Assembly: GCF_007362955.1 (NCBI RefSeq)
Contig: NZ_CP041696.1
Span: 4,030,001-4,094,000 of the forward strand
From: Lysinibacillus fusiformis
Lineage (GTDB): Bacteria > Bacillota > Bacilli > Bacillales_A > Planococcaceae
Direction of reading: 5' to 3'
DNA: 64,000 nt
Of this stretch, positions 8,425 through 17,285 are shown one piece after another (positions within the stretch are counted from its first letter, which is position 1; the number at the start of each line of letters is the position of its first letter). A model generated the notes under the pieces. The model was not told the origin of the DNA. It saw only the letters and a program-made list of their open reading frames with translations, and ran no database searches. The translations under genes were made by a program, and so were the position numbers.

Positions 8425-9240
8425 ATGGTTACAAAACTAAGAAGGGGTTTAGCGAGGTACAAAGATAAGCATGCAGATATGAAAATAATGAAAGATTTAT
8501 TTTATTTTGCCTACCATCAATCATTATCTTGTATTTTTCCTGTGGTAATTTTTATAACACTGGCGCTGTCAAAGGCTATTAATATACCTGGGTTATCACG
8601 TTACGACTCCATTCTAGTTATTTGTTTGATTGCTCAATTTTTAATGTATAAATTCAAATTTGAAACAAAAGATGAGATGAAGGTTATATTATTATTTCAT
8701 ATTATTGGACTAGTGTTAGAAATATATAAAGTTAATTTTAATTCATGGGCATATCCTGAAGAAGCAATGTCAAAAGTTTTTGGCGTGCCATTATATAGTG
8801 GCTTTATGTATGCAAGTGTTGCTAGTTATATTTGTCAAGCATGGCGTAGATTTAACTTAAAGATGTATTGTTGGCCAAGAAATGATTGGACCATTCCACT
8901 AGGGTTGATGATTTATGGGAATTTTTTTACTCATCATTTTATTTATGACTTTCGCTGGGTGTTAACTAGTTTACTTTTCATTGTTTTTGCGCGGACTTAT
9001 GTGAAATTTACGGTGCGAAAAACGACATATAAGATGCCAATTATTCTCTCTTTTTTCTTGATTGGCTTTTTTATATGGATTGCCGAAAATATCGCAACAT
9101 TCTTTGGCGCATGGCAGTATCCAAATCAAGCTGTTTCATGGAATCTTGTACATTTTAGTAAAATCAGTTCTTGGTTTTTGCTTGTAGTCATAAGCATCAT
9201 GGTTGTTGCACAACTCAAACAATTATATCGCAACATGTAA
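8425..9240 (+). CDS. DUF817 (YoaT-like) integral membrane protein
   Basis: This 271-residue protein has about seven hydrophobic segments and the diagnostic DUF817 stretches FNSWAYPEEAMSKVFGVPLY, GFMYASVASYICQAWRRF, YGNFFTHHFIYDFRW and ENIATFFGAWQYPNQ. B. subtilis YoaT belongs to this family as far as I recall; function is unknown. The conserved His pair (THHF) and the WAYP/WQYP repeats suggest an enzyme-like or transporter membrane core, but this is speculation. ATG 8425 follows CGGAGGAAG. Confidence 0.88.
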   Translation: MVTKLRRGLARYKDKHADMKIMKDLFYFAYHQSLSCIFPVVIFITLALSKAINIPGLSRYDSILVICLIAQFLMYKFKFETKDEMKVILLFHIIGLVLEIYKVNFNSWAYPEEAMSKVFGVPLYSGFMYASVASYICQAWRRFNLKMYCWPRNDWTIPLGLMIYGNFFTHHFIYDFRWVLTSLLFIVFARTYVKFTVRKTTYKMPIILSFFLIGFFIWIAENIATFFGAWQYPNQAVSWNLVHFSKISSWFLLVVISIMVVAQLKQLYRNM

Positions 9241-9283
9241 GATATGTTTTAGAGATACAGTAAACATAAAGGAAGGATTTAGT

Positions 9284-9394
9284 ATGAATAAACGTCAAAC
9301 AAAAAAACAAATAAAAAGGCGCAGACTGAAATGGGTAAACATGTTCAAAATAAAAAGAAGCTTTCTCATGGACAGAAGGGGGAAAGGTTATTAA
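9284..9394 (+). CDS. Small basic ORF, possibly frameshifted
   Basis: ATG 9284 has AAGGAAGGA upstream and opens 36 codons (MNKRQTKKQIKRRRLKWVNM and 16 more). A shift in the run of A residues near 9317 would instead give a protein ending QTEMGKHVQNKKKLSHGQ and continuing KGERLLMEVNKV, so the natural product may be about 45 residues. Strongly basic; no family recognised. Confidence 0.35.
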   Translation: MNKRQTKKQIKRRRLKWVNMFKIKRSFLMDRRGKGY

Positions 9395-9450
9395 TGGAAG
9401 TGAATAAAGTATGAAACTTTCTTTAGTGTTAATCAGCTTGTAAGGGGGTG

Positions 9451-9478
9451 AGTTCGGTATACTACCGGACTTTTTTTT
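9451..9478 (+). terminator. Rho-independent terminator
   Basis: AGTTCGGTA pairs with TACCGGACT (one G-T) around a three-base loop, followed by seven T residues. It closes the DUF817 transcription unit. Confidence 0.8.
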
Positions 9479-9660
9479 GCCTTCATTCGTTTGACTGCCC
9501 TCATTGAAAAATAACAGCCCCTTCTCTCTCTTAGAATACTACCATCTATAAAAAATAAACTAAGGCTTAGCACACAAGCTCGGATAATTTTATGCTAATA
9601 TCATGTAATTATACCAATTTACAACAATTTGTGTATAATAATTTTGAAGGAGGAAAAATT

Positions 9661-10403
9661 ATGAAAAAAGTACGATTAATTTTGACTTGCTTTTGTTTTA
9701 CCGGTTAAAACAGAGGCCGCACAAATATTTAGTGATGTGCCAAAATTACATCCAAACTTATATGACATTACATATTTATTGAGCAAGAATGTAATCGACA
9801 ATAGTAGTAAATATGGAGTATCAGATGATTGTCACTCGTGAAGAGGTTGCCGTAATGGTGGCTAAAGCCGTTGGATTAAATGGTACGCAGCGTGCTACAA
9901 ATTTAGTAATGTTCCAGCAAGAAATAAAACCGTGTGTGGATGCTAATGCTGCAGATACAAATGACGCATCTATTGTCTTAAGCTGTATGGCCTGAAATTA
10001 CTACTTTAGTTATGGAAAAGGGAATAGCTATGGGCATCCACATGATGAGGTCATAGCTAACAAGAAGGCTGTTTGCAGTAAAATTCATTTAACAGCACAA
10101 GATGGGACATTGGTTGTAACTACAAATAGAAGCACTTATTCAATAAATGCAAAGGAATTTATTCCACCTAAAGTTAATCCTATTCTATCTGTTACTGAAC
10201 CTGTAAAAGAAACTAATACGATCAGAGCCCTTCCCCAGCCAGAACCAACACCTACGAAAGAATATTTTAAAAATTGTACAGAATTAAATAAAGTTTATCC
10301 TAACGGTGTTGATTCATCACATCAAGCATACGACAAGAAAATAGCTCGTGGATGGATGGGCTTGAGGATAAACAATAAAATGTTAAGGGAGACTTACACA
10401 TGA
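9661..10403 (+). pseudogene. Decayed SLH-domain / Excalibur surface protein
   Basis: A start with AGGAGGAAAAATT upstream (ATG 9661, MKKVRLILTCFCFTG) stops after 15 codons. Other frames then continue with KTEAAQIFSDVPKLHPNLYD, ITYLLSKNVIDNSSKYG, TREEVAVMVAKAVGLNGTQR and FSNVPAS, the hallmarks of an S-layer-homology (SLH) repeat. The last part (10110-10403) reads FKNCTELNKVYPNGVDSSHQ, then AYDKKIARGWMG: an Excalibur domain whose DxDxDG calcium loop is destroyed by a shift. At least three lesions are needed to explain it. It resembles the intact neighbour at 10400, so it is probably a decayed relative that once anchored to the wall. Confidence 0.75.
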
Positions 10404-11260
10404 AAATTAAAACACTAGTAATATTTATGACATTATTGTTAGCATTTACATTCAAATTTGATGTAGCTGACGCAAATACTTTTAAAGAAGTAAAAATTAT
10501 AAATTCTTCAACTAAGGTATATGAAAAACCAGATTCTAATTCCAAAGTGCTAAGTACTGTAGAGAAAGGCACTTTCATTACTTTAATTAGCGAGAATCAT
10601 AACGTTTCATTTTCTCGTATAACATATCTAACTAGCGACGATAAAATCATAGATGGTTATATTAGTGGTTCTGCACTTGAAGATGCTCAATATACTATTA
10701 AAATAGCTAGCTCTAAAAGTGGTTTAGTTGTAAAAGAAACTCCTTCATTAAAAGGGAAGTCGGTTGCAACATTGCAACATAAGATGGTCGTAAAAGATTT
10801 TGGATCAGTTAGAGATGGATTATCATTGGTACAGTATGGAAATGTAATTGGGTATGCAGCTACTAACTTTATGAGTAATTCGAAACCAACAACTAAATAC
10901 GTAGTATCGAGTAGCCTTGTTGTGAGAAATATTGCAAGTCCTTCTGGAGTTAATGTAGGAGAACTTTATAAAAACGAAGAAGTATCAGTTCACTCTACAA
11001 TCGCTGGGTGGTCATACGTTACAACATCTTCTTCTGAAGGCTATGTTGTAGATTCAAATTTAAGTTCAAAAAATCCGAATGCGACAACAAGTAGTAAACC
11101 AAGTAGCCCCTCAAACACTAATACTTCAAATGGAAGTAAGTCAACATATAAAAATTGTACAGAACTTCGTAAGGATTATCCAAACGGAGTAGATTCTTCT
11201 CACCCAGCTTATGCTAAAAAACATGATCGTGATGGTGATGGCTGGGCATGTGAAAGATAA
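10400..11260 (+). CDS. Secreted protein with SH3-like domains and C-terminal Excalibur domain
   Basis: This 286-residue exported protein has a signal peptide at residues 1-26 (ending DVADA). Three bacterial SH3-like modules follow (about 30-95, 96-155 and 160-225; e.g. STKVYEKPDSNSKVLSTVEK and SSLVVRNIASPSGVNVGELY). A Ser/Thr/Asn-rich linker leads to an Excalibur domain (about 248-286) with YKNCTELRKDYPNGVDSSH and DRDGDGWACER, a calcium-binding DxDxDGxxCE loop. SH3b domains of this kind bind peptidoglycan, so it probably acts in or on the wall. Its ATG overlaps the end of the decayed SLH gene, but AAGGGAG precedes it. Terminator at 11347. Confidence 0.85.
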   Translation: MKIKTLVIFMTLLLAFTFKFDVADANTFKEVKIINSSTKVYEKPDSNSKVLSTVEKGTFITLISENHNVSFSRITYLTSDDKIIDGYISGSALEDAQYTIKIASSKSGLVVKETPSLKGKSVATLQHKMVVKDFGSVRDGLSLVQYGNVIGYAATNFMSNSKPTTKYVVSSSLVVRNIASPSGVNVGELYKNEEVSVHSTIAGWSYVTTSSSEGYVVDSNLSSKNPNATTSSKPSSPSNTNTSNGSKSTYKNCTELRKDYPNGVDSSHPAYAKKHDRDGDGWACER

Positions 11261-11346
11261 ATGTGTCTGCTAATGTGAAAAAATTTTTTTATAGGATTGC
11301 TATTTAAAATGGATTTGAAGTAAATCAGCATATAAGAATTGTACAG

Positions 11347-11375
11347 AAAAAGGAGGGCATGAAAGCCCTCCTTTT
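11347..11375. terminator. Rho-independent terminator
   Basis: AAAAGGAGGGC pairs with GCCCTCCTTTT around a six-base loop. It lies between the convergent SH3/Excalibur and flagellin genes and can serve both. Confidence 0.85.
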
Positions 11376-11431
11376 GACATCGTTTCTTCCCTTTATAAAA
11401 AAATAACTATTAAGGCTTTGTTTGAAATATT

Positions 11432-13324
11432 TCATTGAAGAAGTTGCAAGATTCCTTCTGGCTGTTTATTAGCTTGAGCAAGCATTGATAGAGTAGTTTG
11501 TAATAGAATATTATTTTTAGTGAATGTCATCATTTCTTTTGCCATATCAGTGTCCCGAATACGTGATTCAGCAAATTGAAGATTTTCAGAGGTGTTCATA
11601 ACCGATTGATAAGCATGTTCAAGGCGATTGTAATAAGCACCTAGTTTGCTACGAAAGGCAGAGACAATTTGTATAGCTGTATCAAATTTTGAAATAGCCG
11701 ATTCTGCACCTAGTCGGGTTGAAAGATTAATAGTATTTAAATTAAGTGAATTAGTAGTTATTGATTGTAATTGGATGCTAAGAGACTGGTTTGAATTAGC
11801 TCCTACTTGTAATATCAATTCTTTTGTTTTTATATTTGATTGATTATTTGTTAAATAATCGACTAACACGTTTGTTGATTTTCCCCTTGCCATTGCTGTA
11901 ATAGACCCATTATCATGAATTAGCATTTCTGTAATACTTCCAATTAAAATAGAATCTTTAAGAGGAACGTTTAATTTTTGATTACCATCCGCATCGAAAA
12001 TAAAAATTGTTGAAGTACCATTAACATCTCCGCCTACTAGATAATCCCCTTGCGACGATCGTGAAATCGTATTGAATGAAAAACTCGAGTCTACTTTTTG
12101 TTCCCAAAGTTTATTTCCCTTAGCATCTAATTTATAAATTAAACCTGAAGACGTTCCATTTTCTTTATAGTTACCTACGACAATTACTCCTCCATCGTCA
12201 GTAGCAATTACATCTTTTGCCTCGTCATTATCGGAACCGCCAATCCTAAAATCCCACAATAGATTTAAATTTTTATCGTACTTTACAACCCAGTTATCTT
12301 TATCTGTATAACTATTGTTTATTTTCAAACTAACATTTCCGACTCCTATAAATTCTCCATTTGAGGTTTCGATTACTTTTAATAAGATATCTTCCCCATA
12401 AGCATATTTATCAGATTGTGGAGAGCCCGAAACGGTGGCCATTAATTGGGTACCTGTAGGACTAAAAACGGCAGTTAAAGCATCTGCATTTTGGATTCCT
12501 GAGCCTATACCTGTTACTAAAAAAGATCCGTTTGTTGTTTCAATTACTTTTTCTCCTTTAATTGAATATAAACCCGACACATTTGATTTCCACCGTTCGT
12601 TTCTGTTAGCATCTAATTTCACAAGTGTGATCTTTTGATTATCTGTTGCATTCAAATCATAATTATTAACTAACATGACATAACCCCCATCAGTTGTTTC
12701 TCTGATGTCTGCTATTTGGAGGTTGGAATTACCCGTAGTAATTGACCATTCATGTATACCTTCAGCATTAAGTTTGACAGCCCCGCCATTAGATATGCCA
12801 AGGATACCTCCATCACTTGATTTGGTAATTTTAGTTAGTTCGTAATTTTGCTCCCATATAAGTTTGTAATTATTATTTAATTGGGTATTGTCTATTATTT
12901 CCTCCGGCAACACATCAAGTAAAGGTATACCGTTAAAATGAGTATTACTTGAAATACGATTAATTTCATTATTAAGTTGGGCTATCTCTTGTTGTAAGTG
13001 TGATCGGTCAAAGTTTGTTAATGTATCGTTAGCTCCTTGAATAGATAGTTGTCGTCCTCGTTGTAAAATTGAATGAACCTCATTTAATGCACCTTCAGCA
13101 GTTTGTATCAATGAAATGCCATCCTGGATGTTTTTACCTGCCATATTAAGACCGCGAATTTGACCACGCATTTTTTCAGAGATTGCTAAACCAGTGGCAT
13201 CGTCTCCAGCACGGTTTATTTTATAGCCTGAAGACAGTTTTTCTAATACACTATCAGCCTTTTTCTTATGTTGTGTTAATCTATTATTTGTATTTAGAGA
13301 TGAAATGTTATGCTTAATTATCAC
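11432..13324 (-). CDS. Flagellin with a predicted seven-bladed beta-propeller inserted in the variable region
   Basis: Residues 1-140 are a canonical flagellin N-terminal D0/D1 helix pair (MIIKHNISSLNTNNRLTQ, then LSSGYKINRAGDDATGLAIS and FNGIPLLD). Residues 503-630 are the C-terminal D1/D0 half (LQVGANSNQSLSIQLQ, then ESRIRDTDMAKEMM, ending GILQLLQ). Between them are about 360 residues built of seven units, each with a turn at residues 169 (SSDGG), 210 (TTDGGY), 263 (TTNGSF), 320 (TSNGEF), 375 (TDDGGV), 423 (SSQGDY) and 470 (HDNGSI). These alternate with strands such as LVKLDANRNERW and IYKLDAKGNKLWEQ: a PQQ/WD-like propeller pattern. Ordinary flagellins of this group have about 270-300 residues. 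The start is GTG with CAAGGAG upstream. The gene stands alone; no sigma-D promoter was evident. It would polymerise into filaments displaying propellers; what they bind is unknown. Confidence 0.9.
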   Translation of the reverse strand: MIIKHNISSLNTNNRLTQHKKKADSVLEKLSSGYKINRAGDDATGLAISEKMRGQIRGLNMAGKNIQDGISLIQTAEGALNEVHSILQRGRQLSIQGANDTLTNFDRSHLQQEIAQLNNEINRISSNTHFNGIPLLDVLPEEIIDNTQLNNNYKLIWEQNYELTKITKSSDGGILGISNGGAVKLNAEGIHEWSITTGNSNLQIADIRETTDGGYVMLVNNYDLNATDNQKITLVKLDANRNERWKSNVSGLYSIKGEKVIETTNGSFLVTGIGSGIQNADALTAVFSPTGTQLMATVSGSPQSDKYAYGEDILLKVIETSNGEFIGVGNVSLKINNSYTDKDNWVVKYDKNLNLLWDFRIGGSDNDEAKDVIATDDGGVIVVGNYKENGTSSGLIYKLDAKGNKLWEQKVDSSFSFNTISRSSQGDYLVGGDVNGTSTIFIFDADGNQKLNVPLKDSILIGSITEMLIHDNGSITAMARGKSTNVLVDYLTNNQSNIKTKELILQVGANSNQSLSIQLQSITTNSLNLNTINLSTRLGAESAISKFDTAIQIVSAFRSKLGAYYNRLEHAYQSVMNTSENLQFAESRIRDTDMAKEMMTFTKNNILLQTTLSMLAQANKQPEGILQLLQ

Positions 13325-13431
13325 AAATATAACTCCTTGAAAAATTATTCTAAGTTTCTAATTTAAGATAATATTACCATTTTACTGTTATTTATGTAAT
13401 CACTGAGAATAAAATCCTTTTTAAAAAGATC

Positions 13432-13457
13432 AAAACCACTCAAATGGGTGGTCTTTT
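13432..13457. terminator. Terminator-like hairpin
   Basis: ACCACTCA pairs with TGGGTGGT (one G-T) and is flanked by A and T runs, so it could act in either direction. It lies upstream of the flagellin gene. Confidence 0.6.
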
Positions 13458-13592
13458 TATAAGGGGTTATCAATGATTTTTCGATGATTACTTGTCGTAC
13501 ATGGAGCCAATAACGTATAACTGCACATTGAAGTGGATTGGATTTATACTGTCTTCTGCCTTCATTCGTTGTTGTTGAATAGGACACTGTCG

Positions 13593-13742
13593 ATTAGAGC
13601 CAGGCGGCGAGTGTAGCTGACGGCATTCGCCTTTCGCTACAGAGCAAAGATTCCTGCTGGAAAGTATGCGCGGAAGGCCTTGTAGGAGCGTAGCGACAAG
13701 GTACCATGCCCGTGAAAAGCGTCCGCCGTAGCGGAAAGCAAC
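13593..13742 (+). repeat. Degenerate GC-rich Bacillaceae interspersed repeat
   Basis: The block starts GATTAGAGCCAGGCGGCGAG and ends AAGCGTCCGCCGTAGCGG with AAAGCAACGG, matching the outline of a repeat common in Bacillaceae genomes (GATTGGAGCGGAAGGCGGCG to GCGTCCGCC...GGAAATCAACGG, from memory). It is much more GC-rich than its surroundings. The rest of the gap 13458-14133 holds no gene that I can support. Confidence 0.55.
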
Positions 13743-14133
13743 GGATTCATATAGATACTTCGATACGTTGAGTTTGTCTACAGACTGAAGCTACCCGTGA
13801 ATAGGGATAAACAAAAATTAGTGCTTTAAAGTGGCAAAGTATGTTAACGCAGGTAACGAGGTGAAACAGACATTGTTGCTGTTACTGTGTTTCCTCAACC
13901 CTTGTGGCCAAAGGATTTTCTATTTAATGGAACAAAGTAACGTAAAGAGTATATGTGAGTACGCCTGATGTACTTCTACTTTACACGACAGGAAAAGTTT
14001 GTTGTCCTTTGTTTACCTTTTGTTTGATGTTATGATAAACAAGGATATCAATAAAAAGTATAGATAGAGATGTTTACATGTAAAAATAGTGTGGGCACTA
14101 ACAACACCTAAAACGAAAGAGATGGAAAACGTA

Positions 14134-16020
14134 ATGAGTCATTTAATCGTACAAAATTTAACGAAAACGGTGGGCGATAAAACGCTCTTTCAAAATATCG
14201 AATTTACCCTTTATGAAGGAGAGCGTGCAGGTTTAATCGGCATTAATGGTACTGGTAAATCAACGTTGCTTTCTATTTTAGCTGATCAAATCGAGGCAGA
14301 TGCTATGGATATTGATCGCCCCAATAAATACCGCGTAGCCTATTTACCGCAGGAGCCGACTTTTAATAGCGAGGAAACTGTACTACAGGCTGTGTTTTCA
14401 GGTGATTCACCGATCTTAAAGCTTAACCGTGAATATGAAGAGACAGTTGCGGCACTCGCTTTAAATCCAACATCGGAAAGTCTACAAAAAACGTTATTTA
14501 GCTTACAGCATCGTATGGATGAAGAGCAGGCGTGGGATGTCAATGCGCTTGCAAAAACAGCACTAACAAAGCTTGGCATTGAAATGTTTGATAAGGAAGT
14601 AATAACGCTATCAGGTGGTCAACAAAAACGTGTCGCTTTAGCGAAGGTATTAATAGAACCGGCCGATTTGTATTTACTGGACGAGCCGACCAACCATCTA
14701 GACGTACAATCCACTGAATGGCTTCAGGAAATGGTGCTACGCTTAAAGGGTGCCGTTATTTTCATTACCCACGATCGTTATTTCTTAGATGAATTGTCAA
14801 CGCATATTTACGAGATAGCAAACCAAACCTTGTATCGTCATACGGGGAATTACGGTGACTTTTTAGAAGCACGTGCTATTCGTGAAGAAATGGCTGCGGC
14901 TTCTGCACAAAAGGATCGCAACCGTTATCGTTCGGAATTGAAATGGATTCGTCGTGGGGCGAAGGCGCGTTCAACAAAGCAAAAGGCACGAATTCAGCGA
15001 TTTGAGCAGTTAGAGGATAACTTAGAACGTAGGACAGATGATGTTTCGCTTGAATTGGGCCTAGCAACAACTCGTCTTGGTCGAAAAGTATTAGAAGCGG
15101 AAAACATTTCAAAAGCGTTTGGCTCACAAAAGATTCTTGAGAACTTTGCATTTTTACTACAACAAGGCGATCGTATTGGCATCATTGGTGCAAACGGTGT
15201 TGGTAAATCAACATTACTAAACATGCTGGCGGGTGAGATGACACCAGATGCAGGAGAGATTCATGTCGGTTCTACGGTAAAGCTTGCACATTTCAAGCAA
15301 ACCTTACCGAAAATGAATGAAAACGAGCGCATGATCGAATATATTCGTGAAGCTTCAAATGATATAACAGATGCAGAGGGCGTACGCTATTCGGCAGCTC
15401 AAATGCTTGAGCGTTTCTTATTCCCACTGCATGCACACGGCACACCAATCGGTAAGCTATCCGGTGGGGAACGTAAACGTCTGCATCTATTAAGACTATT
15501 AATGGAACAGCCAAACGTGCTGTTACTGGATGAGCCTACAAATGATTTAGATATTGAAACACTAGGGGTGTTAGAAGATTTCATCGAGCATTTCCCTGGC
15601 GTGGTGATCACCATTTCCCATGATCGCTTCTTCCTCGATCGGATTGCCAAGAAATTATGGATTTTAGATGGCCAAGGTCATGTAGAAGAATCACTCGATA
15701 TCTATAGTGAATACTTACAGAAACGTGAACAGCAAGCCGCTATTAAGGTGGATGCACCAAAAATAGAGAAACCGAAGGCGGATAAGCCAAAGGCAGAGAA
15801 GAAAAAATTATCGTTTAAAGAGCAAAAAGAATGGGAAACCATTGCAGTTGATATTGAAAAAACAGAGACAGCAATTATGGCAGCGGAGGAAGGCATCGCA
15901 AACGCGGGTGCTGATTTTACTAAGCTGCAGGACTTAACGGCTAAACTAGAGGAGTTAAATGCACACTATGAGCATCTCATTGAAAGATGGTCGTACTTAG
16001 ATGAAATCGTAAACGGATAA
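14134..16020 (+). CDS. ABC-F family ATPase (YfmR/Uup-like), ribosome-associated
   Basis: This 628-residue soluble protein has two ABC domains and no membrane segments, the ABC-F layout. First cassette: Walker A GINGTGKST (36-44), signature LSGGQQKR, Walker B LLDEPTNHLD. Second: GANGVGKST, LSGGERKR, LLLDEPTNDLD. A lysine-rich linker and a C-terminal coiled coil (about 530-628) are typical of the Uup/YfmR branch, whose members act on the ribosome, probably rescuing stalled translation. Start: ATG 14134 (MSHLIVQN) aligns with family N-termini; ATG 14122 and the longer frame from 14089 have weaker support. CvfC follows 12 bp downstream and is probably cotranscribed. Confidence 0.92.
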   Translation: MSHLIVQNLTKTVGDKTLFQNIEFTLYEGERAGLIGINGTGKSTLLSILADQIEADAMDIDRPNKYRVAYLPQEPTFNSEETVLQAVFSGDSPILKLNREYEETVAALALNPTSESLQKTLFSLQHRMDEEQAWDVNALAKTALTKLGIEMFDKEVITLSGGQQKRVALAKVLIEPADLYLLDEPTNHLDVQSTEWLQEMVLRLKGAVIFITHDRYFLDELSTHIYEIANQTLYRHTGNYGDFLEARAIREEMAAASAQKDRNRYRSELKWIRRGAKARSTKQKARIQRFEQLEDNLERRTDDVSLELGLATTRLGRKVLEAENISKAFGSQKILENFAFLLQQGDRIGIIGANGVGKSTLLNMLAGEMTPDAGEIHVGSTVKLAHFKQTLPKMNENERMIEYIREASNDITDAEGVRYSAAQMLERFLFPLHAHGTPIGKLSGGERKRLHLLRLLMEQPNVLLLDEPTNDLDIETLGVLEDFIEHFPGVVITISHDRFFLDRIAKKLWILDGQGHVEESLDIYSEYLQKREQQAAIKVDAPKIEKPKADKPKAEKKKLSFKEQKEWETIAVDIEKTETAIMAAEEGIANAGADFTKLQDLTAKLEELNAHYEHLIERWSYLDEIVNG

Positions 16021-16032
16021 GGAGTGTAGTAC

Positions 16033-17160
16033 ATGAAGATTTTGACAATTGAACCGACACCAAGTCCTAACTCTATGAAGGTTATTGTGGATACGGAGTT
16101 ACCGTTTGGTAAAAGTTATAACTTTACAAAGGACAATAAAGACCAGGCTACCGGCGAGGCGGCAGCTATTTTGGCAATTGAAGGCGTCAAAGGTGTTTAT
16201 CATGTAGCTGATTTCTTTGCGGTCGAACGTAATGCGAAGTACGCATGGGAAGGTATTTTATCGAGCATTCGACAAGTGTTAGGCGAAGATGTACAGGAAG
16301 CTAATGACATACAGTTGGCGAATGAATTTTATGGTGAAGTGTACGTCCATGTACAGTTTTATAAACAAGTGCCTCTACAAGTAAAGGTGTTTGATAATCA
16401 GCGTGAACATCGTGTAAGTTGTGGGGATCGCTTTGTCGATACTTTTAATAAAATTATTGAAACTGATGAAGATGAAAACTACATTTTCCAGCGTAAGTGG
16501 ATTGACTATGGCGTACGTTATGGAGAGCTTGAGGAAATTGCCGAAGCGGTGAAGCAGGAAATCGATGTGACCTATTCAACAGAACGCTTAGCTGAAATTG
16601 TGGCAATGATTAATGATGCTGAAAAAATTAATCAAAACCCAGCTAAGTTAAAAATTTCTGTGGAGCAGTTCCAACAACCAGAATGGGAAAAACGATTCCA
16701 ATTACTCGATCAAATGGCTGATCCTGAACTAGACGATTTACCGCTTTTAGATTTAGCTTTGCAGGATGAGCAGATGTCCATTCGACGCCTAGCTACGGTC
16801 TATTTAGGCATGATTGAAGATGTTGCAGTTGTGCCGTATTTGGAAAAAGCGTTGCAAGACAAAAGTGCCGCGGTGCGTCGTACGGCAGGGGATTGTATGA
16901 GTGACCTTGGTTTAGTCGAATTTGAAGAGGCAATGCTACAAGCGTTACAGGATAAAAATAAGCTTGTGCGCTGGCGTGCAGCTATGTATTTATATGAAGT
17001 GGGCACTGAGAAATCGTTACAAGCATTAAAAGCAGCGCAAGACGATAAAGAGTTTGAAGTAAAACTCCAAGTGAAGATGGCGATTGCTCGTATTGAACAG
17101 GGTGAGGAAGCAAAAGGCTCTGTATGGAAGCAAATGACGGAATCTCGTCAATCAAAATAA
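16033..17160 (+). CDS. Conserved virulence factor C (CvfC) family protein: Nfu-N domain plus HEAT repeats
   Basis: This is a 375-residue protein. Residues 1-90 have the Nfu N-terminal fold (IEPTPSPNSMKVIVDTELP and VKGVYHVADFFAVERN); there is no CxxC iron-sulphur motif. From about residue 220 come HEAT-like repeats (DLPLLDLALQDEQMSIRRLA, KALQDKSAAVRRTAGDCMSD, ALQDKNKLVRWRAAMYL). This architecture is that of Staphylococcus CvfC, identified as affecting virulence, and of similar Bacillus proteins; its biochemical role is unclear. The ATG follows GGAGTG. It sits 12 bp after the ABC-F gene and ends in a terminator, so the two form an operon. Confidence 0.85.
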   Translation: MKILTIEPTPSPNSMKVIVDTELPFGKSYNFTKDNKDQATGEAAAILAIEGVKGVYHVADFFAVERNAKYAWEGILSSIRQVLGEDVQEANDIQLANEFYGEVYVHVQFYKQVPLQVKVFDNQREHRVSCGDRFVDTFNKIIETDEDENYIFQRKWIDYGVRYGELEEIAEAVKQEIDVTYSTERLAEIVAMINDAEKINQNPAKLKISVEQFQQPEWEKRFQLLDQMADPELDDLPLLDLALQDEQMSIRRLATVYLGMIEDVAVVPYLEKALQDKSAAVRRTAGDCMSDLGLVEFEEAMLQALQDKNKLVRWRAAMYLYEVGTEKSLQALKAAQDDKEFEVKLQVKMAIARIEQGEEAKGSVWKQMTESRQSK

Positions 17161-17187
17161 GTAGCTATTCTTTTCGATAGATCCCAT

Positions 17188-17233
17188 AAAGCAAGTGTAG
17201 AGAAAGGATTGATTTTCTACACTTGCTTTTTTA
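17188..17233 (+). terminator. Rho-independent terminator
   Basis: AAAGCAAGTGTAGA and TCTACACTTGCTTT form a 14-bp stem followed by a T run. It ends the ABC-F/CvfC operon. Confidence 0.88.
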
Positions 17234-17285
17234 TTTTCATTGTAAAATTAGCGTGAACTATCGATTACATTGTCGGTGTAGCCGT

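Noticed and set aside
13363..13587. 74-aa minus-strand ORF upstream of flagellin
   Set aside because: It covers the terminator-like hairpin and has no ribosome site or recognisable domain.
14876..15650. Several minus-strand ORFs inside the ABC-F gene
   Set aside because: Typical antisense shadows of a strongly coding plus-strand gene with Ser/Pro-rich composition.
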